Source: Deltaproteobacteria bacterium (GTDB lineage Bacteria; Desulfobacterota; Binatia; JACPRU01). From it: a stretch of 36,323 nt of DNA. Below, one piece after another: positions 1-8,111 of the stretch (the first letter of the stretch is position 1; each line of letters opens with the position of its first letter). Made by a program: the position numbers and the translations under genes. The notes under the pieces were generated by a model, which saw only the letters and a program-made list of their open reading frames with translations, made no database searches and was not told the DNA's origin. The stretch is taken from positions 1 to 36,323 of the forward strand of contig JACPRU010000025.1 of the NCBI GenBank assembly GCA_016189835.1. The letters run 5' to 3'.

Positions 1-162
1 AACCGGGTCGCGGTCTGCGCGTGGCATCACCTTCGCGGTCTTCACGCCGGCACCGTCCGCGCGCGGGGAACCGCGCCGGCCGACATCACGTGGGAGATCG
101 GCGCGAGCCGCAACCGCCCGCCGTTGCTTCGCCTCCACGCAGAGCGCTACGCGAACCGGTAG
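1..162 (+). CDS. HNH endonuclease, C-terminal fragment (cut by window edge)
   Basis: The first reading frame is open from base 1 to a TAG at 160-162 and gives 53 residues with G/C-rich third positions, as in the real genes here. It starts NRVAVCAWHHLRGLH, which matches the final part of HNH (McrA-type) nuclease domains, where an Asn is followed by a Cys and the catalytic/zinc His pair (N-x4-C-x2-HH-x4-H). The following residues (AGTVRARG, then APADITWEIG) look like the short tail seen in many HNH proteins. The N-terminal part, including the rest of the metal site, lies outside the window, so substrate and context are unknown. The assignment rests on the motif and codon bias only. Confidence 0.6.
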   Translation, partial: NRVAVCAWHHLRGLHAGTVRARGTAPADITWEIGASRNRPPLLRLHAERYANR

Positions 163-169
163 CGGCGCG

Positions 170-215
170 CGGCCGAGGCGCGGCCGAAGCGAACGGCCGA
201 GGCGAACGGCCGAGG
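170..215. repeat. Short degenerate tandem repeat
   Basis: About three and a half copies of a unit close to CGGCCGAGGCGAA follow each other between the HNH fragment and the alpha/beta hydrolase. The last two copies are nearly identical. The stretch is non-coding on both strands as far as I can see. It is probably a low-complexity GC expansion and carries no recognised signal. Confidence 0.5.
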
Positions 216-230
216 GGTGCCCGGCCGCCG

Positions 231-854
231 CTAGCGGCCGCCGCCGAGCCCGCCCACGAAGGCGGCGATCGCCGCCGCCGCTTCGTCGAGGTTCTGCGGC
301 TCGCTGCGGCCCGAGCTCGCCCGCGGCTTCAGCGAGTGGTCGCCGTCTTCGATCCAGTGGACGCGGATCGCCGCCGAGAGCGCGTAGGCCGCGACCTCCT
401 CGCGGTTGCCGAACGGATCGCGCGTGCCTTGCAGGATGAGCGCCGGCGTGCGCAGGCCCGCGAGGTGCGAGACCCGCAGGCGCTCGGGCTTCCCCGGCGG
501 GTGAAACGGATAGCCGAGGCAGACGAGGCCGCGGGCGCCGACCTCGTCGGCCACCCGGCTCGCCATCCGGCCGCCGAGCGACTTGCCGCCGATGACCACG
601 CGTCCCCCGCCACCCTCGGCCGCGATCACCTCGCGCCAGCAGGCGAGCAGCACCGGCTCGCGATCCGGCGGCGGCCGGCGGCCCTCGCGCCGCGCCCGCA
701 TGTAAGGGAACTCGAAGCGCACGACGCAGAGGCCGCGCGCCGCGAGCGCGCGGGCGAAGTGCTCGAGGAACGGCGAGTCCATCGGCGCGCCGGCGCCGTG
801 CGCCAGCACGATCTTCGCGCCGTCCTGCGGGCCGTCGATGCGGCGCGGCGTCAC
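231..854 (-). CDS. Alpha/beta hydrolase of the KANL3/TEX30-like type
   Basis: A 207-residue protein with the small alpha/beta-hydrolase layout: an early HGAGAPMDS loop (oxyanion region, residues 19-27), the nucleophile elbow GGKSLGGRM with Ser92, a strand ending LQGTRDPFG with the acid Asp146, and a late GDHSL with His173. The GKSLGGR elbow and the HGAG loop are typical of the compact dienelactone-hydrolase-like/KANL3-TEX30 family, which lacks a lid domain. The substrate is unknown. The likely start is GTG at 854. The gene diverges from the methyltransferase at 977 across about 120 bp. No signal peptide is visible, so it should be cytoplasmic. Confidence 0.85.
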   Translation of the reverse strand: MTPRRIDGPQDGAKIVLAHGAGAPMDSPFLEHFARALAARGLCVVRFEFPYMRARREGRRPPPDREPVLLACWREVIAAEGGGGRVVIGGKSLGGRMASRVADEVGARGLVCLGYPFHPPGKPERLRVSHLAGLRTPALILQGTRDPFGNREEVAAYALSAAIRVHWIEDGDHSLKPRASSGRSEPQNLDEAAAAIAAFVGGLGGGR

Positions 855-976
855 GGCTTGCCGAGCTTCTCCCGTTGCGTCGTCCTAGCCGCCGGGCGCT
901 CGGCGCGCAAGGCGGGACACCGGGACCCGGGATCGGGACCTGGAATCGGCGCGCGCGTCGAGATAGGGGAAGCGGC

Positions 977-1840
977 ATGGCTGCGCTCACCGCCTCCGGC
1001 CCGAACGCGGAGCAGATCACGTACTGGAACGAGGTCACGGCCCCGACGTGGCTCGCCTTCCAGGAGATGATCGACCGCCAGATCGGCCCGCTCGGTCGAG
1101 CCGCCATGGAGCGCGCCGCGGTGCGCTCCGGCGAGCGCGTGATCGACGTCGGCTGCGGCTGCGGCGACACGACGCTGGAGCTCGGCCGGCGCGTGGGCCC
1201 GGGCGGAAGCGTGCTCGGCATCGACCTCTCCGCGCCGATGCTCGAGCGCGCCGCCGAGCGGGCGGCCCGCGAGGGGATGTCGGCCGTGCGGTTCTGCAAC
1301 GCCGACGTCCAGACCCACGAGTTTTCCTCGGCCGATTTCGACCTCGCCTATTCGCGCTTCGGCGTGATGTTCTTCTCCGACCCGGTACGCGCCTTCGGGA
1401 GCTTGCGCCGGGCGCTCCGTCCCGGCGGACGGCTCTCGTTCGTCTGCTGGCAGGAGATGGCGCGGAATCCCTGGGTGGCGGTGCCGCTGGCGGCCGCGGC
1501 CACCGTGATCCCCTTGCCGCCGCGGCCATCGCCCGACGCGCCAGGGCCGTTCTCGTTCGCCGATCCCGAGCGGGTGCGGCGGATCCTCGACGGCGCCGGA
1601 TTCGCCGCCATCGCGCTCGAGCCGCACGAGCAGCCGCTGGCGATCGCCGACGGCGATCTCGACCGCGCCGTCGAGCTCGCCCTGGCGCTGGGGCCCACGT
1701 CGGCGGCGCTGCGCGAGGCCGGCGCGGCGGCGGCGCCGCGGGTGGCCGCGGCCGTGAGAGAGGCTCTGGCTCGCTCGTGCGGCGAGCACGGCGTGCGCCT
1801 CGGGTCGGCGGTCTGGCTGGTCGGCGCGCGGCGCCCGTGA
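977..1840 (+). CDS. Class I SAM-dependent methyltransferase (UbiE/Methyltransf_11 type)
   Basis: This 287-residue protein carries a Rossmann-fold SAM site: motif I VIDVGCGCGDTT (about residues 55-66), an acidic motif II GIDLS, and the post-motif segment LRRALRPGGRLSFVCWQE. That last block is the Methyltransf_11/25 signature of small-molecule methyltransferases. The ATG at 977 was chosen because GGGGA lies just upstream; an in-frame GTG further upstream would add an implausible Arg-rich leader. The C-terminal half (SFADPERVRRILDGAGF) resembles ubiquinone/menaquinone-type or tailoring methyltransferases. The acceptor cannot be named. The gene converges on corA with a 14-bp gap. Confidence 0.85.
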   Translation: MAALTASGPNAEQITYWNEVTAPTWLAFQEMIDRQIGPLGRAAMERAAVRSGERVIDVGCGCGDTTLELGRRVGPGGSVLGIDLSAPMLERAAERAAREGMSAVRFCNADVQTHEFSSADFDLAYSRFGVMFFSDPVRAFGSLRRALRPGGRLSFVCWQEMARNPWVAVPLAAAATVIPLPPRPSPDAPGPFSFADPERVRRILDGAGFAAIALEPHEQPLAIADGDLDRAVELALALGPTSAALREAGAAAAPRVAAAVREALARSCGEHGVRLGSAVWLVGARRP

Positions 1841-1854
1841 CGGCGGAACGCGTC

Positions 1855-2832
1855 CTACAGCCAGCTCGCCTTGCGGAAGCGGTAGTAGAGGTAGCCGACC
1901 GAGCCGACCATCAGCACGATCGACAGCGGATAGCCGAACGCCCAGTGCAGCTCCGGCATGACTTCGAAGTTCATGCCGTAGACGCCGGCGATGAGCGTCG
2001 GCATGGCCACCATCGCCGCCCCGGCGGCGAGGCGCTTCATCACCTCGTTCTGCCGCACCGACACCAGCGCGAGGTTGGCCTCGAGCGCGCTGGCCAGCAG
2101 CTCGCGCATGTTGTCGGCCGATTCGTTGATGCGGATCACGTGGTCGTAGACGTCGCGAAAGTAGAGCCGCGTCTCCGGGAGGATCAGCGCCTGATCGAAG
2201 CGCTCCAGCCGATTGCAGACCTCGACGAGCGGCGACACCGCGCGCTTCAGCACCAGCATCTGGCTCTTCAGCCGGTAGATCCGCTGGGCGACCTCCTTGC
2301 CGCGGTGGGCTCCGTCGAAGAGCTCGTCCTCGAGGGAGGCGAGCTCCTCTTCCAGCGAATCGACGATCGGGAAGTAGTGATCGACGATGAAGTCCATGAT
2401 CGCGTAGAGGACGAATCCGGGCCCCTGGCGGAGGTGCTGCGGAGAGGTCTCGCAGCGCGCGCGCACCTCGCCGTAGGACATCGACGCGCCGTGCCGAACC
2501 GTGACGACGTAGCGCGGGCCGACGAACACGTGGGTCTCTCCGAAGGCGATCCGGCGGCGGTCGGCGTCGGCCTTCGCGGTGCGCAGCACCACGAACAGCG
2601 AGTCGCCGTATTCCTCGAGCTTCGGCCGCTGGTGCGCGGAATGCGCGTCCTCGACGGCGAGATCGTGGAGGCCGAACTCCGCCTGCGCCTGGCGCAGCAG
2701 CTTCTCGTCGGGCTCGTGGAGCCCGATCCACACGAAGCCCTCGGGCCGTTCGAGGAACTCGCTGACGTCCTCGAGCGCGACGTCGCCCACCCGCTCGCCC
2801 CCCGCGTAGCCGACGCAGTTGACGATGCTCAT
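1855..2832 (-). CDS. corA: CorA-family divalent cation transporter
   Basis: A 325-residue protein. The N-terminal two-thirds is the cytoplasmic funnel domain. The C-terminus holds two membrane helices joined by the pore signature YGMNF (residues 285-289), and the MPELHWAFGYP loop matches true CorA rather than ZntB. The family moves Mg2+ and can carry Co2+ or Ni2+. It has the expected length and a positively charged tail (YRFRKASWL). Its ATG overlaps the TGA of the upstream DUF2063 gene as ATGA, so it is translationally coupled to the bufferin operon. This suggests metal transport linked to the bufferin response, although a simple passenger role cannot be excluded. Confidence 0.93.
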   Translation of the reverse strand: MSIVNCVGYAGGERVGDVALEDVSEFLERPEGFVWIGLHEPDEKLLRQAQAEFGLHDLAVEDAHSAHQRPKLEEYGDSLFVVLRTAKADADRRRIAFGETHVFVGPRYVVTVRHGASMSYGEVRARCETSPQHLRQGPGFVLYAIMDFIVDHYFPIVDSLEEELASLEDELFDGAHRGKEVAQRIYRLKSQMLVLKRAVSPLVEVCNRLERFDQALILPETRLYFRDVYDHVIRINESADNMRELLASALEANLALVSVRQNEVMKRLAAGAAMVAMPTLIAGVYGMNFEVMPELHWAFGYPLSIVLMVGSVGYLYYRFRKASWL

Positions 2833-3650
2833 GGAGGGCCGGCGAGATCGACGATCAACGCGTCGGCGAGCCAGCGCTGCAAGAGCGCGAGGACTCGCTC
2901 GGCGGCGGCGCGCTCTTCGCCGAGGGTGGCCGCGGCGGCCTCGCAGAGCCCGGCGAAGGTCTCGCCGCGGCCGACCGCCCGCAGCGCCGCCAGCTCGACC
3001 TCGTCGATCGTGCGGTGAAACACGCGAAGGCCCTCGCGCCACACCCGCAGCGCCGTCGCGGCGCCGGCGAGCGACGGCGGCTCGCGCCCCGCGGCGGCCG
3101 CGGACCAGACTTCCTGCACCGGCGCGCGCGCTTCGAGCACGCGGAGAGACGGCGTCAGCGTGAACCGCAGCCCCGCCCAGTCCTCGGCGCGAACCGACCC
3201 CAGGCGATCGCGCCCGATCGGCGGAGCATCCGGCGCGTCGAACGCCTCGAGCAGCACCCACTCGAAGCGCGCGAGGTCGGCGAGCCACGGCCGCCCGGCC
3301 GACAGCGCATGCCCCTCGAGAAACTCGCCGAGGTGCCGGCCGAGCATCCGCACCGAGAAGTGCTCCGAGGGATGCGCGGTCAGATAGTCGCGCGCCAGCT
3401 CGTGGAAGCGCTGGTGCCCGACGACCGCGTGCAGCGCCGGGAAATCCTCCGTCAGGCAATCGAGCAGGCGGAAGAAGTACATGCTCGCGTAGATGCCGAC
3501 CCGCTCGGCCGCGCCGAGCCGGTCGTCGCCGCGCACGACGGCGTCGAGACCGCCGGGCGGGGCTCGCCCGGGGTCGGCCGGCGCCGCCGGCACGCCGTCA
3601 GGCGCGCTGATCAGGTGCCAGAGTAGCCGCTGGGTCTCGCGAAGGTTCAC
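2829..3650 (-). CDS. bufC: DUF2063 protein, bufferin maturation partner BufC
   Basis: A 273-residue protein of the DUF2063 family. The N-terminal helical domain shows the family pattern: RVGIYASMYFFRLLDCLTED then FPALHAVVG, followed by FHELARDYLTAHPSEHFS. The rest is an all-alpha and beta domain with FEWVLLEAFDA. In DUF692-dependent peptide systems the DUF2063/BufC protein acts as a recognition partner that brings the precursor to the modifying enzyme. The start is GTG at 3650, and the gene overlaps bufB by 53 nt. That overlap and the ATGA link to corA indicate one mRNA. Function is inferred from the family and the neighbouring bufA and bufB. Confidence 0.88.
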   Translation of the reverse strand: MNLRETQRLLWHLISAPDGVPAAPADPGRAPPGGLDAVVRGDDRLGAAERVGIYASMYFFRLLDCLTEDFPALHAVVGHQRFHELARDYLTAHPSEHFSVRMLGRHLGEFLEGHALSAGRPWLADLARFEWVLLEAFDAPDAPPIGRDRLGSVRAEDWAGLRFTLTPSLRVLEARAPVQEVWSAAAAGREPPSLAGAATALRVWREGLRVFHRTIDEVELAALRAVGRGETFAGLCEAAAATLGEERAAAERVLALLQRWLADALIVDLAGPP

Positions 3651-4506
3651 GATGACGGCGCCGCTCGGCTTCGGCGACCGAGCGCTGGATCTGCCGCGCC
3701 CGATCGGCCTCCGCGGCGACCTCGGGGAACTCCGGAATGCGGGCGTCGCGCTCGATCAACGTCGAGAGCGGGCCGAAGCGGCGCACGGCCTCCTCGTAGA
3801 GCCGCCACACCGGCTCGATGATCGGGTGATCGTGGGTATCGAGCAGGTGGGTTCCGTTGTCCGTATGGCCGGCGAGATGGAACTGCACGACGCGCTCCGC
3901 CGGGACCGCCCGCAGGTAGGCCAGCGGATCGAAGCGGTGATTGAACGCGCTCACGTAGACGTTGTTGACGTCGAGCAGCACGAAGCAGCCCGCGCGCCGC
4001 GCGATCTCGCCGAGGCAGTCCCACTCGCAGAGCACCGAGTCGCGGTACGTGAGGTAGCTCGAGACGTTCTCGAGCAGGATCGGCCGCTCCAGCACCTCCT
4101 GCACGGTGCGCACCCGGCGGGCGACGTGCGCGATGGTTTCCTCCGTGTAGGGCAACGGCAAGAGATCGTGCGCGTTCCTGCTGCCGACCCCGGTCCAGCA
4201 CAGGTGATCCGAGACCCAGGCCGGGCGCACCCGCTCGGCGAGCTTCTGCAGCGCGCGCAGGTAACCGAAGTCGAGCGGGTCGCTCGAGCCGATCGACATC
4301 GACACCCCGTGCATGACGATCGAGTAGCGCTCGCGAACCTGGTCGAGCACCCACAGCGGGCGCCCGCCGGGGACCAGGAAGTTCTCGGAGATGATCTCGA
4401 ACCAGTCGAGCGCGGGCCAGTGCTCGAGGATGTACGCGTAGTGTTCCCGGCGCAGGCCGATGCCGCAGCCCAGCCGCGGGAACGACGTCTCAGCGGTCGC
4501 CGTCAT
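3598..4506 (-). CDS. bufB: DUF692 multinuclear non-heme iron oxidative enzyme BufB (MNIO)
   Basis: A 302-residue TIM-barrel-type protein of the DUF692 family, which contains two or three irons and oxidatively modifies cysteines in ribosomally made peptides. The metal-ligand motifs are all present: HGVSMS (His66), SDHLCW (Asp100-His101), LLENVSSY (Glu146), LLDVNNVYVSAFNH (Asp179, Asn181, His190), QFHLAGH (His210, His214), DTHDHPI and IERD (Glu252). Length is normal for the family. It lies 57 nt downstream of bufA, the likely substrate. In the Caulobacter bufferin system the homologue turns Cys residues into thiooxazole-type heterocycles that bind copper. The same chemistry is probable here but not shown. 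Confidence 0.93.
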   Translation of the reverse strand: MTATAETSFPRLGCGIGLRREHYAYILEHWPALDWFEIISENFLVPGGRPLWVLDQVRERYSIVMHGVSMSIGSSDPLDFGYLRALQKLAERVRPAWVSDHLCWTGVGSRNAHDLLPLPYTEETIAHVARRVRTVQEVLERPILLENVSSYLTYRDSVLCEWDCLGEIARRAGCFVLLDVNNVYVSAFNHRFDPLAYLRAVPAERVVQFHLAGHTDNGTHLLDTHDHPIIEPVWRLYEEAVRRFGPLSTLIERDARIPEFPEVAAEADRARQIQRSVAEAERRRHREPSRDPAATLAPDQRA

Positions 4507-4528
4507 CGGCGGATCATCCGGGGTGGAG

Positions 4529-4557
4529 GCGCCGGGGGGCTCGCGCCCCCCGGGCGC
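4529..4557 (-). other. GC-rich stem-loop between bufA and bufB
   Basis: A perfect 9-bp inverted repeat (4532-4540 with 4545-4553; arms CCGGGGGGC and GCCCCCCGG) with a TCGC loop fills most of the 57-nt gap between bufA and bufB. No T-tract follows on the transcribed strand, so it is not a classical terminator. It could be a partial attenuator or an mRNA 3'-end stabiliser that makes the precursor mRNA more abundant than the enzyme mRNA. Confidence 0.6.
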
Positions 4558-4563
4558 GAAGCG

Positions 4564-4827
4564 CTACTCGTTGACGACCTTTCCGCCCTTTTCGGTGCAC
4601 TCCTGGGCCGAGGCCATCTTCTCCCAGCCCTGGCCCTTGCACGCGTTCTTCCCGGCGCAGCTGTTGCCGGCGCTGGCGCACGCCCCGTGCCCCTTGCAGG
4701 CGTTGCTGCCCTGGCATTTGACGGTCTTGGCCTCGGTCTTCCCCTCGTCGGCCGCCACCGTCGCCGCGGCGACGAACAGGCTCGCGACGGCCGCGGCGAT
4801 CAGGGCTCCCTTCAACGGATTCTTCAT
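4564..4827 (-). CDS. bufA2: BufA2-type bufferin precursor (secreted Cys-rich metallophore peptide)
   Basis: An 87-residue preprotein. Residues 1 to about 26 form a Sec signal peptide (KNPLKG, a hydrophobic Ala/Val core, then TVAA before Asp27). The mature peptide has six Cys (38, 44, 50, 57, 63, 77), arranged as two copies of C-x-G-x-N-A-C-K-G-x-G, so it looks like an internal duplication. This matches the BufA2 family of periplasmic bufferins, whose Cys residues are modified by the DUF692 enzyme encoded next door and then chelate copper. The ATG at 4827 has a good GGGAGG site 7 nt upstream. It is the first gene of the bufA-bufB-bufC-corA operon. Confidence 0.9.
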   Translation of the reverse strand: MKNPLKGALIAAAVASLFVAAATVAADEGKTEAKTVKCQGSNACKGHGACASAGNSCAGKNACKGQGWEKMASAQECTEKGGKVVNE

Positions 4828-4865
4828 CTCTCGGTCCTCCCTTGCGTGTCGGATGCCTGCTAAAC

Positions 4866-4888
4866 AACGCGAGCCTATTCGAGGTTCC
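4866..4888 (-). promoter_or_regulatory. Possible ECF-type promoter of the bufferin operon
   Basis: Read on the minus strand, GGAAC (4884-4888) is followed after 14 nt by CGTT (4866-4869), about 38 nt before the bufA start. The words resemble ECF sigma-factor promoters (GGAAC, then CGT), and bufferin operons elsewhere are controlled by an ECF sigma factor. The spacer is shorter than the usual 16-17 nt, so this is only a candidate. Confidence 0.22.
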
Positions 4889-4929
4889 AAGGCGATGGCA
4901 AACGCGGGTAAAAGGGCGATGCAGCGGGC

Positions 4930-5734
4930 ATGAAGATCGCGGGCAGGATCGTCCTGGTCACCGGCGCGTCGAGCGGCATCGGGCGCGACGCCGCCATCGA
5001 CCTGGCGCGGCGCGGTGCGACGGTGGCGATCTGCGCCCGCCGCCGCGATCGCCTCGAGGAGACGCTCGCCGCCTGCCGGCAGCACGCCCCCGCCTCGCGC
5101 GCCTATCCCTGCGACGTGCGCCACCGCGAGCAGATCCGCCAGACCGTCGCCGCCGCGCGCGCCGATCTCGGGCCCATCGACATCCTGCTGAACAACGCCG
5201 GTGCGGGCGCCTATCACCTCTTCACCCAGGCGCCGGAGGAGCAATTCGAAGAGCTGATGCGCACCAACTACTTCTCCGCCCTGTATTTCACGCGAGAGGT
5301 GCTGCCGTCGATGATCGAGCGCGGCAGCGGCGCCGTGGTGTTCGTCTCCTCCCTCGCCGGGCGCATCGCCACCTGGCGCCACACCGCGTACTCGGCCTCC
5401 AAGTTCGCCGTGACCGGACTCGCCGAAGCGCTCTACTACGAGGTGAAGGGCCACGGCGTCCACGTCGCCGTGATCCAGCCCGGCGCCATCCGCACCGAGC
5501 TGTTCGACAAGGGCCCCGGCTTCGAGCATCTCCGCCACGTCGTCGAGCCGCAGCTCGTCGGCACCGAAGTCGTCACCCGCGCCGTGGCCCGGGCGATCGA
5601 AAAGGAGCGCTTCGAGGTCTTTGCCCCGGCCCGCTACGCGCTGGTCTGGAAGCTCCGCGCGCTGTTCCCGCGCCTGGTCATGCGCGGCACGCTGTCGTTC
5701 GTCGCCAGGAAGTTCGAGCGGCGCCGGCGCCCGC

Positions 5735-5748
<14 letters not shown>
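4930..5748 (+). CDS. Short-chain dehydrogenase/reductase (SDR)
   Basis: A 272-residue classical SDR. It has the NAD(P)-binding motif TGASSGIG (residues 11-18), an Arg-rich stretch after strand 2 (ICARRRDRL) that suggests NADP preference, the NNAG motif (88-91), and the catalytic Ser141, Tyr154 and Lys158 in YSASK. The PGAIRTELF segment is the usual post-catalytic loop. The basic, hydrophobic C-terminus ([20 protein letters not shown]) resembles membrane-associated, lipid-acting SDRs of the DltE/YqjQ type. The substrate is unknown. The start is ATG at 4930. It diverges from bufA and converges on the macro-domain gene with a 14-nt overlap. Confidence 0.9.
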
Positions 5749-6286
<538 letters not shown>

Positions 6287-6309
6287 GCGGCCTCCGGGGA
6301 GGAAGAGGA

Positions 6310-6382
6310 TGGGCAGGGACGGAATTGAACCGCCGACACGGAACTTTTCAGGCTCCTGCTCTACCGACTGAGCTACCTGCCC
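6310..6382 (-). tRNA. tRNA-Phe (anticodon GAA)
   Basis: A 73-nt cloverleaf: acceptor GGGCAGG/CCTGCCC, D-arm GCTC...GAGC, an anticodon stem of five pairs (one G-T) around the loop CTGAAAA (anticodon GAA), variable loop GTGTC, T-arm with TTCAATT, and discriminator A. The 3' CCA is not encoded. It sits between gshB and the macro-domain gene on the same strand. Confidence 0.95.
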
Positions 6383-6421
6383 ATGCGAAACGGATGCTAC
6401 TAGCGAAGGCGTTCCGCACCG

Positions 6422-7366
6422 TCAAGCGCGCTTCCGCTCCACCCAGTCGATCATCTCCCGCTCGATCGAGATGCCCTCGAAGGCGTTGATCTCCTCGATG
6501 CCGGTGGGGCTCGTGACGTTCACCTCGGTGAGGAATCCGCCGATGACGTCGAGACCGACGAACACCAGTCCGCGCCGGCGAAGATCCGGCCCGACGCGCC
6601 GGCAGATCTCCCGCTCGCGGTCGCTCAGCTCGCTCTTCTGCGAGCGGCCGCCGGCGGCCAGGTTGCCGCGCAGGTCGTCGGCCTGCGGCACGCGTAGCAT
6701 CGCGCCGAGCGGCTCGCCGTCGACGAGGATCACGCGCTTGTCGCCCTCGCGGCTCGCCGACAGGTATTCCTGCGCCACGATCGCGACCCGCCCGCCCGCC
6801 GTCGCCAGCTCGAGCAGCGAGTTCAGGTTGCGGTCGGTCTTGCGCAGATGGAGGATTCCCCGGCCCCCGAAGCCGTCGATCGGCTTGATGATCATCTCGC
6901 CGCCGAGCTCGTCGAGGAAGCCGCGCAGCGCCGCCGCGTCGCGGCTGACCAGCGTGCGCGGCACGAGATCGGGGAACTGCAGCGCGTAGAGCTTCTCGTT
7001 GGCGTCGCGCAGCGCCGAGGGGTCGTTGATCAGCAGCGGCCCGCGCGCCAGCTCGACGAGCTGCGTGGCGTGCAGGTACTCGACGTCGACCGGCGGATCC
7101 TTGCGCAGAAAGATCGCGTCCAGGCTCGACAGCGGCACCCGGCCCTCGGAGATCACCCGGTAGTGATCGCCCTTGACGCGCTGCAGCTCCACCATGCGGG
7201 CTGCGGCGCGCACCTCGCCGCTCTTGTACTCGAGGTCCTGCTGCTCGAAGCAGTGCACCTCGTGCCCGCGCCGCTGGCACTCGAGCATGAAAGCGAGGCT
7301 CGTGTCGTGGCCGACGACGAGCGTCTCGAGCGGATCGATGAGAAATCCGATGCGCAGCCGCCTCAC
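6422..7366 (-). CDS. gshB: Glutathione synthetase
   Basis: A 314-residue protein, close to the usual GshB length. It opens with IGFLIDPLETLVVGHDTS, the GshB N-terminal substrate-domain signature, and continues into an ATP-grasp fold (LRDANEKLYALQFPDL, KPIDGFGGRGI) that ends in TEVNVTSPTGI with the Mg-binding Glu and Asn. It joins gamma-glutamylcysteine and glycine using ATP. No gshA is in this window. The GTG at 7366 gives the normal N-terminus; the frame stays open upstream but that leader is not GshB-like. It follows rsmE by 10 nt, and prmA-rsmE-gshB look co-transcribed. Confidence 0.95.
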   Translation of the reverse strand: MRRLRIGFLIDPLETLVVGHDTSLAFMLECQRRGHEVHCFEQQDLEYKSGEVRAAARMVELQRVKGDHYRVISEGRVPLSSLDAIFLRKDPPVDVEYLHATQLVELARGPLLINDPSALRDANEKLYALQFPDLVPRTLVSRDAAALRGFLDELGGEMIIKPIDGFGGRGILHLRKTDRNLNSLLELATAGGRVAIVAQEYLSASREGDKRVILVDGEPLGAMLRVPQADDLRGNLAAGGRSQKSELSDREREICRRVGPDLRRRGLVFVGLDVIGGFLTEVNVTSPTGIEEINAFEGISIEREMIDWVERKRA

Positions 7367-7376
7367 GGCCCGGACT

Positions 7377-8105
7377 CTAACACGCCGCGAGGTCTCCCCA
7401 AAGGAGCTGCGCCAGCGCCGCCGCCACCACCGCCGCGGTCTCCGCCCGCAGGATCCTCGGGCCGAGACCGGCGAGCGTGAAGCCCGCCTCGCGCGCGGCC
7501 GACGATTCCGCGGCGGAGAACCCGCCCTCGGCGCCGGTGACCAGCAGCGCGCTGCGCGTGGCGGGATCGCGCTCGCAGGGAGCCGCCGAGGCCTCCTCCT
7601 CCCAGAAGAAGACCGCGCGCTCGTGCCCGGGCCGCAGCGCGAGCACCTCGGCGAACGTCCGCACGTCGTCGATGGCCGGACACACCGTGCGCCCGGACTG
7701 GGCGGCGGCCGCATCGGCGATGCGCCGCCAGCGCTGTAGCCGGGCCCCGCCGCCGCGCTCGGGCACCGTTCGCTCCGAGACGAAGGGCACGATGCGCGAG
7801 ACGCCGAGCTCGGTCGTCTTCTCGATCACCCAATCGAGCTTCGCTCCCCTGGCCAGGGCGACCGCCAGCGTGAGCGAGAGCGTCGATTCGGTCCGCCGCG
7901 CGAGCGGCCGGATCGGCGACAGCTCGACGGCGCGGGCCGACGACGCCGCCACCTCGGCGATCCAGCTCGATCCCTCGCCGTCGAAGATCTCGACGCGCGC
8001 TCCGGCGCGCAGCCGCAGCACGTCGCGCAGGTGGCGCAGCTCGGCGCCGCGCAGGCGGATCCGCCCCGCGACCACCGCTTCCTTCGCCACCCGCACCCGG
8101 TGCAT
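7377..8105 (-). CDS. rsmE: 16S rRNA m3U1498 methyltransferase
   Basis: A 242-residue SPOUT-class enzyme. The N-terminal PUA-like part (ELRHLRDVLRLRAGARVEIFDG) is followed by the knotted SAM-binding domain with KTTELGV, VTGAEGGFS (usually GPEGGF) and the C-terminal GPRILRAETA motif that forms the trefoil knot. It methylates N3 of U1498 in 16S rRNA. Length is normal. The ATG at 8105 lies 6 nt after the prmA stop, a pairing found in many bacteria. Confidence 0.95.
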   Translation of the reverse strand: MHRVRVAKEAVVAGRIRLRGAELRHLRDVLRLRAGARVEIFDGEGSSWIAEVAASSARAVELSPIRPLARRTESTLSLTLAVALARGAKLDWVIEKTTELGVSRIVPFVSERTVPERGGGARLQRWRRIADAAAAQSGRTVCPAIDDVRTFAEVLALRPGHERAVFFWEEEASAAPCERDPATRSALLVTGAEGGFSAAESSAAREAGFTLAGLGPRILRAETAAVVAAALAQLLWGDLAAC

Positions 8106-8111
8106 GCCGCG

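Noticed and set aside
919-950. Short GGGACC/GGGATC repeats between the hydrolase and methyltransferase genes
   Set aside because: Too short and degenerate to call an operator or repeat family.
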